Of a DNA stretch of 64,000 nucleotides, positions 9,044 through 17,378 are shown one piece after another. The number at the start of each line of letters is the position of its first letter. Within the stretch, counting starts at the first letter, position 1. Made by a program: the position numbers and the translations under genes. The DNA is taken from positions 744,001-808,000 of the forward strand of contig JAGTJU010000003.1 of NCBI GenBank assembly GCA_022184915.1, given 5' to 3'. A model generated the notes under the pieces. The model did not search any database, was not told the origin of the DNA, and saw only the letters and a program-made list of their open reading frames with translations. This DNA comes from Myxococcales bacterium. GTDB lineage: Bacteria; Myxococcota_A; Polyangia; Fen-1088.

Positions 9044-10552
9044 TCAACTGTCGAGGTAGCGCCGCCTGAGATGTGCCTTGAAGGGCTCCGCCGAAAGCGA
9101 CTGGCCGGTGGCGGCCTGCAGGATCTCGTCGCCCGTGAACAGTGACGCCTTCGACCACACCTGCTCGCGGAGCCAGGCGTTGAGAGGGACGAAGTTGCCG
9201 AGGCTGAGATCGTCGTCCAATGACGGCAGCGCGGCGCGGGCCGCAGCGAAAAGCTGTGCGGCGGTGAGCGCCCCCAACGTGTACGAGGGGAAGTAACCAA
9301 ACAAACCCGCGGGCCAGTGCACGTCCTGCATGCACCCGTTTTTGTCTTGGCCCAAGGTCGAAAGGCCGAGCAGCGCCATCATGCGCTCGTTCCACATGCC
9401 GGGGATGTCGGCCACGGCCAGCTGGCCTTCGAAGAGCTGCCGCTCGATCTCGTAGCGCAGGATCACGTGGCAGGGATAGGTAACCTCGTCGGCGTCCACC
9501 CGAATGTACCCACGCCGCACGCGGGTGGCGAGCCGATGCATGTTCTCGGGCGTGTAGGCTTCGGGCTGGCGCGCGACGGCGGGCCCCAAGCACGCGCGCA
9601 TGAGTGGCGTGGCGAAGCGGAGAAAGGGCAGCCCGCGCGAGATCTGCATCTCCTGCAAGAGACTTTGGCTCTCGTGCATGGCCATACCGCGTGCGGCGCC
9701 TGCGGGCTGTGCCGACCACGCATGGGGCAGGCCTTGTTCATACTTGGCGTGGCCTGCTTCGTGGAGCACGCCCATCATGGACGTAGTGAAGTCCGTCTCG
9801 TCGTAGCGTGTGGTGATGCGTACGTCGGTGGGCACGCCCCCGCAGAAGGGGTGATGGCTGGTGTCGAGCCGCCCGTGCGCGAGGTCGAACCCCACCGCCT
9901 CCATGAGACGGGTGCCGAGCGCGCGCTGCGCGTCCACCGGGAAAGGGCCTTCGGGACGAATGACTGGCTCCCGGCTTTGCTTGGCCAGCACGGCCTCGGT
10001 GAACGCCGGCAAAAACGTGCCGAGGTCGGCAAAAAGCCCGTCGATGCGCGCACAGCGCATACCGGGCTCGAAGCCATCGATGAGCGCGTCGTAAGGCGAC
10101 AGGGACAGCGCCTGGCCCAGCACCGCGGCCACCTCTTTTTTGAGCGCCACCACCGCCTCGAGCTTGGGGCGAAACGAGGCCCAGTCATTTTGGGCGCGCA
10201 GGGAGCGCCAGGCCTGCTCGCTGGCCGACTCGGCTTTTTTCGACGCTTCGACCAAGTCTTGTGGAAGCGCAGCGATGCGGCGCCAACTGCGGTGCATCTC
10301 TCGCAGATTCGCGGTCTGGCTGGCGCTGAGGGACCCGGCCCGGGCTTCCTCCTCGGCCGCGGCGAACCAATCACTAAGCTCGGGCTGCGTGTAATGTTGG
10401 TGGCGAATGCCGTAGAGGGTGGCCACCGCGTCGGCACGGTCGGGGCCGGCGGCGGCGGGCATCATCACGGCCTCGTCCCACTCGAGCATGGCCACGGCGT
10501 GGTCGAGGTGCCCGATGCGGCGGAACGTAGCTTCGAGTTGCGCGTAAGACAT
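9044..10552 (-). CDS. M32 family metallocarboxypeptidase (carboxypeptidase Taq type)
   Basis: This is a zinc-dependent cytoplasmic carboxypeptidase. The zinc motif HEAGH lies in MMGVLHEAGHAKYEQGLP, and the downstream MHESQSLLQE supplies the third ligand glutamate. The N-terminus (SYAQLEATFRRIGHLDHAVAMLEWDEAVMMP) and the length of 502 residues fit the family closely. No signal peptide is present. It is transcribed away from the hybrid histidine kinase gene and ends 41 bases from the convergent glnB. Confidence 0.94.
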   Translation of the reverse strand: MSYAQLEATFRRIGHLDHAVAMLEWDEAVMMPAAAGPDRADAVATLYGIRHQHYTQPELSDWFAAAEEEARAGSLSASQTANLREMHRSWRRIAALPQDLVEASKKAESASEQAWRSLRAQNDWASFRPKLEAVVALKKEVAAVLGQALSLSPYDALIDGFEPGMRCARIDGLFADLGTFLPAFTEAVLAKQSREPVIRPEGPFPVDAQRALGTRLMEAVGFDLAHGRLDTSHHPFCGGVPTDVRITTRYDETDFTTSMMGVLHEAGHAKYEQGLPHAWSAQPAGAARGMAMHESQSLLQEMQISRGLPFLRFATPLMRACLGPAVARQPEAYTPENMHRLATRVRRGYIRVDADEVTYPCHVILRYEIERQLFEGQLAVADIPGMWNERMMALLGLSTLGQDKNGCMQDVHWPAGLFGYFPSYTLGALTAAQLFAAARAALPSLDDDLSLGNFVPLNAWLREQVWSKASLFTGDEILQAATGQSLSAEPFKAHLRRRYLDS

Positions 10553-10653
10553 CCCCTCAGTCTACGCGCTGCCCCCGCGGGGCAGAAGGGCTGCTGCGCA
10601 CGCCTCAAGCTTCTCGTGGGGCCTGCCGTTTTCCTTCTGGACCCCAGGACACT

Positions 10654-12684
10654 GTGACGCAGAGAGGAAACCAAACGGCTGAACTCAGCGAGGCGCACGA
10701 CCTCCTCCTCACGCGCTACCAGGCGTCGGTGGAGGGGAGCGGCGAGGGCGTGTGGGATTGGTTCGTGCAAAGTGGGCGCGTGGTGTTCTCGGACGGATGG
10801 AAGCGCATGCTCGGCTACGAGCCGCACGAGATCGCCGACGAGCTGTCCGAGTGGGAGCGCCGTGTGCACCCCGAAGACCTTCCCGGCGCGATGTCCGACG
10901 TCCGGGCCCACCTCGAGGGAACGACCCCCCGCTACGACAACGAACACCGCATGCGTCACAAAGACGGCCGGTGGATCTGGATTTCGGACCGCGGTGGGGT
11001 CATTCAGCGCGACGAGCAAGGGCGCCCTCTGCGCTTCGTGGGAACCCATCAAGACGTCACCCACCGCAAGCAGATCGAGGAGGCCCTGCGCGCCACGGAG
11101 GCCCGCTACCGCGCTGCCGAGGAGCTCGCGGGGCTCGGGCACTGGGACTTCGACATCCGCACCGGAGTGGTCTCCTGGTCTCCCCAGGTGTTCCGTCTCT
11201 TCGGACTCGCCCCCGCCGCCCAGGCGCCGCCGCTCGAAGTGCATCTCGGCGAGCAGGTCCACCCCGAAGACGTGGACATGTTCCGTGACCACGTGACTCA
11301 GGCTCTTACCCTGGGCACCCCCTACGAGTTCGAGTACCGCGCGTGTCTACCCGACGGCACTCATCGCTGGTTGCTCGGGCGGGGCCCTGTTCGGAAGGAC
11401 GATGCGGGCAGCCCCGTCTCGATGACCGGGACGGTGCAAGACATCCACGCGCGCAAGCAGGCCGAACTGGCGGCCGCCGCCGCCAAAGCCGAGGTCGAAC
11501 GGGCCAACGCCCAGCTTGCCGAGGCGGTGGTGCAGCTGCAGGCGCTGGCCGAACAGGCCAAGGACGCCAATCTCGCGAAGTCGCGTTTTCTCGCCACCAT
11601 GAGCCACGAGATTCGCACGCCGCTCAACGGCATCATCGGGATGACGTCGTTGCTGTTGTCGGGCGATCTCGAGCCCGACCACCGCGAGTCCTTGAGCACG
11701 ATTGCCCGCTCCGGGGATGCGCTCTTGCAGCTCTTGAACGACATCCTCGATCTCTCGAAGATCGAAGCGGGCCGCATGCTGCTCGATCCCCAGCCGCTCG
11801 CGCTGCGGCCGCTGCTCGAAGACGCCGTCGAGCTCTTTCGTCCGAAGGCCGACGAAAAGAAGCTCCTGCTCGGCTTTCAGTGGCCTCGCGAAGGCCCGCG
11901 CTTCGTTCGCTGTGACGGGGGCCGGCTGCGCCAGGTGCTGCTGAACCTCGTGGGCAACGCCGTGAAGTTCACCGCACAGGGCTCCGTGTCGCTCCAGGTC
12001 TCCTTCGATGCGGAGGGCACCCAGACCTGGCTCGATGTCGCGGTCGTCGATACCGGCATCGGCATCAGCGACGAACAAGCGACCCACCTCTTCGAGCCCT
12101 TCACCCAGGCCGACGAGGGCACGGCCCGCCGGTTCGGGGGCTCGGGCCTGGGCCTGGCGATCAGCCGCAGGCTGCTCGAGCTCATGGGGGGCACGCTGAC
12201 GCTCTCGAGCGCCCTCGCGCAGGGCTCTACCTTTCGGCTGCGCATGCCGGTGGAGATCATCGATCACGTGCCCAGCGCTCACCACACGCCGCCCCCGGTT
12301 CGGCTACGCACCCGTCGCCTGCGCGTGCTCGTGGCCGAGGACAACCGGGTGAACCAGGTGGTCACGGAACGGCTGCTCAACAAGCTGAACTGCGATGTCA
12401 CGCTTGCCGCCGACGGGCGCCAGGCCATCACCCTCGCGCAGCGGCATCGCTACGATCTCATCCTCATGGATTGCCAGATGCCCGAGCTCGACGGCTTCGA
12501 GGCCGCCACGATGTTGCGCAGCGATGGAGGCCTCAGCCAGGACGCGCCCATCGTGGCGCTCACCGCCAATGCCTTTCACGAAGACCGTCAGCGTTGCCTG
12601 GCCGCCGGCATGAACGACCACGTCGCCAAGCCCATCTCCCGCGACATGCTGGAGCGGGTGTTGGCACGCTGGGGCGGCGGTTAG
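10654..12684 (+). CDS. soluble hybrid histidine kinase PAS-PAS-HisKA-HATPase-REC
   Basis: The protein has two PAS/PAC units (about 20-150 and 155-275, each ending in a PAC-like GT.QDI/V stretch) and a coiled coil at 275-305. A HisKA domain carries H318 in FLATMSHEIRTPLNG, and the HATPase has NAVKF, DTGIGI and GSGLGL boxes. A C-terminal receiver has D606 in LMDCQMPELDG and the KP lysine in HVAKPIS. No membrane segment is seen, so it should sense a cytoplasmic signal. It starts at GTG. A perfect hairpin overlaps the stop codon. The cognate Hpt is not adjacent; the Hpt-containing kinase at 4801-6909 is a candidate only by proximity. Confidence 0.94.
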   Translation: MTQRGNQTAELSEAHDLLLTRYQASVEGSGEGVWDWFVQSGRVVFSDGWKRMLGYEPHEIADELSEWERRVHPEDLPGAMSDVRAHLEGTTPRYDNEHRMRHKDGRWIWISDRGGVIQRDEQGRPLRFVGTHQDVTHRKQIEEALRATEARYRAAEELAGLGHWDFDIRTGVVSWSPQVFRLFGLAPAAQAPPLEVHLGEQVHPEDVDMFRDHVTQALTLGTPYEFEYRACLPDGTHRWLLGRGPVRKDDAGSPVSMTGTVQDIHARKQAELAAAAAKAEVERANAQLAEAVVQLQALAEQAKDANLAKSRFLATMSHEIRTPLNGIIGMTSLLLSGDLEPDHRESLSTIARSGDALLQLLNDILDLSKIEAGRMLLDPQPLALRPLLEDAVELFRPKADEKKLLLGFQWPREGPRFVRCDGGRLRQVLLNLVGNAVKFTAQGSVSLQVSFDAEGTQTWLDVAVVDTGIGISDEQATHLFEPFTQADEGTARRFGGSGLGLAISRRLLELMGGTLTLSSALAQGSTFRLRMPVEIIDHVPSAHHTPPPVRLRTRRLRVLVAEDNRVNQVVTERLLNKLNCDVTLAADGRQAITLAQRHRYDLILMDCQMPELDGFEAATMLRSDGGLSQDAPIVALTANAFHEDRQRCLAAGMNDHVAKPISRDMLERVLARWGGG

Positions 12685-12690
12685 CCGCCC
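12672..12690 (+). terminator. GC hairpin across stop codon
   Basis: GGGCGGC and GCCGCCC form a perfect 7-bp stem with a 5-base loop that contains part of the stop codon of the hybrid histidine kinase gene. No U-tract follows, so it would act only as a hairpin-type or RNA-stabilising end. Confidence 0.3.
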
Positions 12691-12851
12691 TCGCGTCGGT
12701 GCGGGGCCGCGGCACCTCGTGTGCGCGGCTTCGACAATCGGTTTTCTCGAACGCTGCCTTCCAAACTACGTCTTGGTCGCCGCCGGCTTCGGTGCCTACA
12801 CCTAAAACGGGCGTGGGATTGTCGACGTTCACCAACCACAGAGGAGGGCCT

Positions 12852-13193
12852 ATGCGCGTAGATGTTAGGTTTCGTGGTCTCGATGTCTCTGCGTGGCTCC
12901 GCGAGCATACGTTCCGACAAGCGGAAGCCTGCCTCGGGCGCTTCGAGCGTGAGCTGAACTGCGTGAGGGTGCGGATCGCAGACGTCAATGGACCCAAGGG
13001 TGGGCTCGACAAAGCGTGTCGCGTAACGGTCCACGGGCCCCGTTGTGGATCATTCACCGTGGACGAACTCAGCACCGACCCCTACGTGGCCGTGGCCTTG
13101 GCCTTCGAGCGGCTATCCCACAGCCTCAATCGGCAGTTCGCGCGGGCGCGTGTGCGGAAGACGACCCCTCTTTTGGCCGTTCGCGCTTCGTGA
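12852..13193 (+). CDS. HPF/RaiA-like ribosome hibernation protein (short form)
   Basis: This 113-residue protein has the layout of the HPF/YfiA family: MRVDVRFRGLDVSAWLREHTFRQAEACLGRFERELNCV gives the first strand and helix, a beta hairpin VRVRIADVNG follows, and a second helix ends SLNRQFARARV. The family binds the decoding region of idle 70S ribosomes. The long C-terminal dimerisation domain is absent. GAGGAGGG lies 3-4 bases before the ATG and supports the start. It is placed between the hybrid histidine kinase and the convergent FHA-AAA+ gene. It has few conserved residues to check, so the call is moderate. Confidence 0.7.
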   Translation: MRVDVRFRGLDVSAWLREHTFRQAEACLGRFERELNCVRVRIADVNGPKGGLDKACRVTVHGPRCGSFTVDELSTDPYVAVALAFERLSHSLNRQFARARVRKTTPLLAVRAS

Positions 13194-13228
13194 CCCCAGC
13201 GCCGCGGTCTTGGCCCGTGCCCTTCTGG

Positions 13229-14680
13229 TCAGTCTTTGTACTGGTTCGGATCGAGCCCGTAGCGCCCAAGCGCGCGGTGAATGACGGCCCATTGACGATC
13301 GAGCACCTTGGCGATGCGGGCCACGCTGCCCTTGTGCTCCCGTAGTAAGCCCTCGAGGGCCTCCTTGCTGGGCAAGGGCCGGGGAGAGCGGCGGACGCTC
13401 TCGAGGCTTTCGGGGGTGGGCTCCGCGTGTGACGCCGGGGGCGTGGGCGACGGGTGGGAGCGAACCTGCGCAGACAGAGTTTGCGGCAAGTGCGGCAGGC
13501 CGATGCGTCCCACCTCGGCCGCGTAAAGCCGTGCTTCGCGCACGACCTTCTCGAGTTCTCTGACGTTGCGTGGCCACGCGTACAGCGAAAGCGCCAGGAA
13601 CGCCGCGGGTTCAATCTCCATGCCTTGGGCCCCAAGCCCGGCGAGCAGATGGGACACGATGGGCCCGAGATCCTCCGGGCGTTCGCGCAGAGGGAGCAAG
13701 CGAATCGGCTCCGCGCCGAGGCGTCCCAGCAGGTCGCCGCGCAGAGCGGGGCCGGATTCCTCGAGGATCGCATCGAAGACGGTTTGGCTCGTCGCCGCCA
13801 CGAAGCGCGTGTCGAGGCGTCGAGGGCTCGTGGCCCCAAGGGGGGTGAACTGCCGCGTTTGGATGAGGCGCAACAGTTTGGCTTGCGCCGCCGAGGGCAT
13901 GTCGCCGATCTCGTCGAGCAGCAAGGTGCCGTTTTGGGCCTCCTCGATGAGCCCCCGCTTGGATTGACCGGCCTGGCTATGGGCGCCCCGCACGTAACCA
14001 AACAGCTCGCTCTCCAGAAGCTCGCCCGGCACCGCCGCGCAGTTGATGGGAACGAAAGGGCCGCTCCGCCCGCTGGCGGCGTGCACGGCACGGGCGTAGA
14101 CCTCCTTGCCCACCCCCGTTTCGCCCACGAGCAGGATCTCCTCGTGGCTCGGCGCCAGGCGGCGGAGGCGGGCCAGCATGCGCGCCATCCGGGGGGAGGC
14201 CGTGGCCACGGGTCCCAGGGGGGCCGCCTGTTCCTCGCAAAGCGCGTCGTGATCCGTTGCGTCGACCAGGCGGAACACGGCGGCCTGACCTCCGAACAGG
14301 AAAAACATACCGTCGGAGAGCCTTGTGGGGCCGCGGATCGGGCGGCCGTTGACGAGGGTGCCGTTGGTGCTGCCAAGGTCGGTGATGAACCAGCCCTCGG
14401 GCTGCCAGCTGATGCGTGCGTGGCGGCCCGAGGCGCGTCGGTGAGCCAGCGTCCACGTGGCCGCCCCCCCTTCCGCGGACGGGCGCCGGCCGACCTCCAG
14501 GCCGCTCCGGGGCAACTCGATCCAGCGCCGCTCCCCTGGTGCGCCCCCTCGCGCCGCGTCCCCCGCGTCGATGAGCAACGCGTAACGGCCCTTGAGAGGC
14601 TGTGACGATTCAGCCTCCGTGTGGAAGGTAGGTTCGTCCGAGGGTGACGGGGTCTGCGCAGACATCAGGCGGAGGCTCAC
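13229..14680 (-). CDS. FHA-AAA+ regulator resembling sigma54 activators but lacking GAFTGA
   Basis: An N-terminal FHA domain (about 50-150; RHARISW and DLGSTNGTLVNGR) should bind phosphothreonine. The AAA+ domain has Walker A GETGVGKE (K192) and Walker B GTLLLDEIGDM. The sigma54-contacting loop, normally GAFTGA, reads GAHSQA (13970-13987). The C-terminus (about 440-483) looks like a Fis-type helix-turn-helix. Other NtrC-family residues are intact, so ATPase activity is likely but classical sigma54 activation is doubtful. It may act in a sigma54-independent manner or as a partner in mixed hexamers. A start at 14665 is also possible. An AT-rich divergent region with inverted repeats lies upstream. 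Confidence 0.88.
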   Translation of the reverse strand: MSLRLMSAQTPSPSDEPTFHTEAESSQPLKGRYALLIDAGDAARGGAPGERRWIELPRSGLEVGRRPSAEGGAATWTLAHRRASGRHARISWQPEGWFITDLGSTNGTLVNGRPIRGPTRLSDGMFFLFGGQAAVFRLVDATDHDALCEEQAAPLGPVATASPRMARMLARLRRLAPSHEEILLVGETGVGKEVYARAVHAASGRSGPFVPINCAAVPGELLESELFGYVRGAHSQAGQSKRGLIEEAQNGTLLLDEIGDMPSAAQAKLLRLIQTRQFTPLGATSPRRLDTRFVAATSQTVFDAILEESGPALRGDLLGRLGAEPIRLLPLRERPEDLGPIVSHLLAGLGAQGMEIEPAAFLALSLYAWPRNVRELEKVVREARLYAAEVGRIGLPHLPQTLSAQVRSHPSPTPPASHAEPTPESLESVRRSPRPLPSKEALEGLLREHKGSVARIAKVLDRQWAVIHRALGRYGLDPNQYKD

Positions 14681-14725
14681 GGTCCGGAGCGAGCTGAATC
14701 ATATCTGACTCATGTGACCCCTTGA

Positions 14726-14744
14726 TGACAGGTGCCTAGTGTCA
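14726..14744. promoter_or_regulatory. TGACA-N9-TGTCA inverted repeat
   Basis: A 5-bp inverted repeat lies 45 bases upstream of the FHA-AAA+ start. Its left part, TGACAGGT, recurs on the other strand at 14926-14933 as ACCTGTCA, close to the start of the small divergent gene. Matching half sites at both ends of the divergent region suggest a shared regulator, but the motif is short. Confidence 0.3.
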
Positions 14745-14776
14745 AAGGTTACATTCGATACCGCAAACACCGGAAT

Positions 14777-14798
14777 TTCCTCAATCATAAATGAGGAA
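14777..14798. promoter_or_regulatory. AT-rich perfect inverted repeat in divergent intergenic region
   Basis: TTCCTCA and TGAGGAA form a perfect 7-bp inverted repeat around the 8-base AT-rich centre ATCATAAA. It stands out in a GC-rich genome and is placed between the divergent FHA-AAA+ and small-protein genes. It could be an operator or a short hairpin in the leader of the rightward gene. Confidence 0.35.
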
Positions 14799-14961
14799 GC
14801 GGGCTCCTTGCGGGTTGGCCCGCGGCTTGAAGAGCAGTCGCCCGCCGGGCGGTCGGAGACCTGCTCGGCCCTGCGGGAGACGACAGGGGGGCGGGTCGGC
14901 GTCGTGGGAACGTCTCGAACGTGTGACCTGTCAATCGACCGAAAGGGCAGAGCCTAACGCC

Positions 14962-15153
14962 ATGAAAACTTATTTCGCCGTGACGCCTGATGGCCATTCC
15001 CAACCCGTGGCGCTGTTCCAGCAGCTGGAAGACGCGATCGAGTGGGGCATGGGACACATCGGCGCCGACAAGTTCAGCATTCGGGGCGTGGTGGGGGCGG
15101 CCACCCGTTGGGCGGAGGGAGAGGTGCCGTCCGAGGTGGTGCAAGGAAACTAG
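14962..15153 (+). CDS. small conserved-looking protein of unknown function (63 aa)
   Basis: I do not recognise this protein. It begins MKTYFAVTPDGHSQPVALF and continues with an amphipathic helix (EDAIEWGMGHIG) and a short strand-rich end. It has no signal peptide or membrane segment. Its composition is protein-like rather than the Arg/Pro-rich composition of shadow frames, and the ATG start follows a 281-base divergent region with inverted repeats. Its stop codon lies in a CTAG shared with the stop of the opposite-strand kinase gene. Confidence 0.6.
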   Translation: MKTYFAVTPDGHSQPVALFQQLEDAIEWGMGHIGADKFSIRGVVGAATRWAEGEVPSEVVQGN

Positions 15154-17060
15154 GGGCTGGGAAGGGTGGGAGGCGCTGCATCCGGGGGCTCCGCACGGTT
15201 GGGTTGGGCACGGAGGTGAGTGGGCGTGCGGCGCCCGCCGGTGGGCAGCATCGACGAGAGATTTCCGTAGGCGCGCGAGAACCAGCCCGGTATGCGCGCT
15301 TGTTGGGCCATGACGATCTGCTGCCAAACGGCGTTCGCGCTCGGGGGGCGGGCGATGGGATCGTCCTGCAGGCACGCCGCGCAGACGTCGGTCATTTCCT
15401 GGATGGCCGGATTGTCCGAGTGCGCGAACACCACGTAGCGGCCCGCGTGCCCTTCACTGCGCTCCCAACGAGGCCGCTCTCCGTAGAGGATCTCGTGCAC
15501 CACCAGGCCGAGCTGCCACACGTCGGACTGAAAGGTGGGCTTTTGGCCCATCACCACCTCGGGCGCCATGTAGCCTGGCGTGCCGCCGATGAAGGTCATG
15601 GTCTCGTCGGGGTCCATGGCCAATCCGAAATCGGCCACCGCCAGCCGACCATCGGTCATGCGCAGGATGTTCCGGGGGGTCACGTCGCGGTGAACGATGC
15701 CCGCGGTGTGGATTGCGGCAAGACCCGCGATGACGGCGCGCGCATCGGCGATCCGATCTTCATCGGGGCGTTGGGTGTCGATCTGCATCTGGCCCCGCAG
15801 CGTGCCCCCGCCCGCGAGCTGCATCGTCAGGAACGTGCCTCCCTCGGTGTGGCGGAAGTCGAGGACCTGGCAGACATTGGGATGCAGGATCTGACGTGCC
15901 AGGCGAAACTCGCGGCCGAGCCGCGCGATCCACTGCCGTTCGAGCGCCAGCTCCGGGCGCAGGAGTTTCAGAGCCACGGGCTGCGCGGTCTGCTTGTCGA
16001 GCGCCCGAAAGACGTAGGCCATGCCTCCGCGCGCCAGCAGGCCCTCGACTTCGTAGCGCTCCGCCAGCACCGTGCCAGGGCTGGGAAGATCGCCTGGCCT
16101 GGCCTCGAAGTTCCGCTCCTCGGCTTCGGTGTGGGCCCGGGCTTCGCCCACGAGCGCAAGTCTGGGCGCCGCCGTCTCGAGCCGTGCCACCCCGGCACCC
16201 ACCGGGCGTCCCTGGGGCTTGGTGGTGGGTTGGGACACTTGCAGCTCTTCACTCGTATGTTCGAGAAAGCGCGTTTCGGCTGCCTTGGCCACTTCGTCGA
16301 GCTCGGCCAGATACCGCTTCCGAATGTCGCGCGCCTGGCGCCAGGTGCCCAGGGCCTGCCACCCTGCCACCGCCGCGGCCCCGGCGCCTGCCCCCAAAAA
16401 CCGGCCTGAAAGCGGGGCGGACATGAGCATCGCCCCCAGCGCCCCGGCGGCCGCACCGGTTGGGTACGGCCACCACGAGAGCTTCTCGACCCAGTGCAGA
16501 TGGTAGCAGCATCGCGTCCCACCCCGCTGCTGGCACTCCGTCTCGTTGATGATGGCGGGCGGAAGGCGCCACAGCGTGGGGATGGAAGCCAGGTAGGCGC
16601 GGCGCAGATGGCAGAGGTAAGGAGAGGCCTCCCGCACCCGTTCGTCGGACTGGCGGAACTCGAGGACGCCGAAGCCCCGCCGAATTTCGAGCACCTTGAT
16701 GCGGCTCACCTTGCTGAGAAGCGCCGCCACCCGCGGCGTGTACTGGTACGTGGTCCGCGGAGAGCCGAAGGCCCGCAGCAGGGGCACGAGAAAGCCGAGC
16801 GACTTTTCCGAAAGAGCGGCCTCGGTGGTTCGCTCCGCCACGTGCGCCAGCCCGACGCGCTCCACCACCCACTTGGTCAAGGCCTCGCAGAACCGCTGAG
16901 AGACCCAGTTCGACTGGTTGCGCAGGTACTCGAGGTCGATCTGCCACTCTCCCAGGAACTGCATGAACTCCCCACGGTCGCACTCCTCCGTGGCGACGTT
17001 CATCAGCGTGTCGATGTAACGACAGCTGAGCTCGAAGGCGATGGCAGGAGAAGAAGGCAT
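15150..17060 (-). CDS. Ser/Thr kinase with N-terminal Cys-containing sensory domain and membrane hairpin
   Basis: The C-terminal half (about 325-590) is a Hanks kinase with GLLARGGMAYV, VALKLL, HRDVTPRN, DFG and PGYMAPE. The lysine that often follows HRDxK is threonine, which is common in bacterial kinases. Residues 1-190 form a soluble alpha/beta domain ending in ETECQQRGGTRCCYHLHW. This C-x4-G-x3-CxY/H pattern resembles the end of V4R-like or related small-molecule-sensing domains of bacterial cyclases and kinases. Two small-residue-rich hydrophobic segments at about 198-235 (GAAAGALGAMLM and GAGAGAAAVAGW) would form a membrane hairpin between sensor and kinase. Ligand unknown. Confidence 0.85.
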   Translation of the reverse strand: MPSSPAIAFELSCRYIDTLMNVATEECDRGEFMQFLGEWQIDLEYLRNQSNWVSQRFCEALTKWVVERVGLAHVAERTTEAALSEKSLGFLVPLLRAFGSPRTTYQYTPRVAALLSKVSRIKVLEIRRGFGVLEFRQSDERVREASPYLCHLRRAYLASIPTLWRLPPAIINETECQQRGGTRCCYHLHWVEKLSWWPYPTGAAAGALGAMLMSAPLSGRFLGAGAGAAAVAGWQALGTWRQARDIRKRYLAELDEVAKAAETRFLEHTSEELQVSQPTTKPQGRPVGAGVARLETAAPRLALVGEARAHTEAEERNFEARPGDLPSPGTVLAERYEVEGLLARGGMAYVFRALDKQTAQPVALKLLRPELALERQWIARLGREFRLARQILHPNVCQVLDFRHTEGGTFLTMQLAGGGTLRGQMQIDTQRPDEDRIADARAVIAGLAAIHTAGIVHRDVTPRNILRMTDGRLAVADFGLAMDPDETMTFIGGTPGYMAPEVVMGQKPTFQSDVWQLGLVVHEILYGERPRWERSEGHAGRYVVFAHSDNPAIQEMTDVCAACLQDDPIARPPSANAVWQQIVMAQQARIPGWFSRAYGNLSSMLPTGGRRTPTHLRAQPNRAEPPDAAPPTLPSP

Positions 17061-17378
17061 AGGCGAGGCTTAGGAACCTGTTCTCTCTCGCCCAAGGGGC
17101 ACAAGGCAAGCACGACCGTCAGGCGTCACGCCGATCTTGCCAAAGGCCAAAAGGGGGCGCGGCGCAAGGTTGAAGGCGGGGGAGCGGTCCTGCCCTGCAG
17201 GGTCCACCCTTTACCGTTCCGTTTGGCCTATCGTGGCATCCTGCAACGCAAGAGCGTGGCCAAAGTCACGGCCGGACCGGGATCTCGAGGGCCGGGGGCA
17301 CCACGCTCGCGGTGAAGCTGACTGACCCTTGAATGCCCAGGTCGCTGCGTTCGTCGACGGTGCATCGAAGGCGAGCAC
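17061..17378. other. intergenic region without a recognisable gene
   Basis: This 318-base divergent gap lies between the membrane kinase and a lipoprotein gene. Short open frames here are Arg-rich shadows. I see no tRNA, convincing promoter hexamer pair or long repeat; GAACCTGTTC (a 4-2-4 inverted repeat near 17075) is the only small symmetry. Confidence 0.5.

Noticed and set aside
9317-10657. Long antisense frame over the carboxypeptidase gene
   Set aside because: It is Arg/His/Gly-rich with no domain pattern, as expected of the complementary frame of a GC-rich gene.
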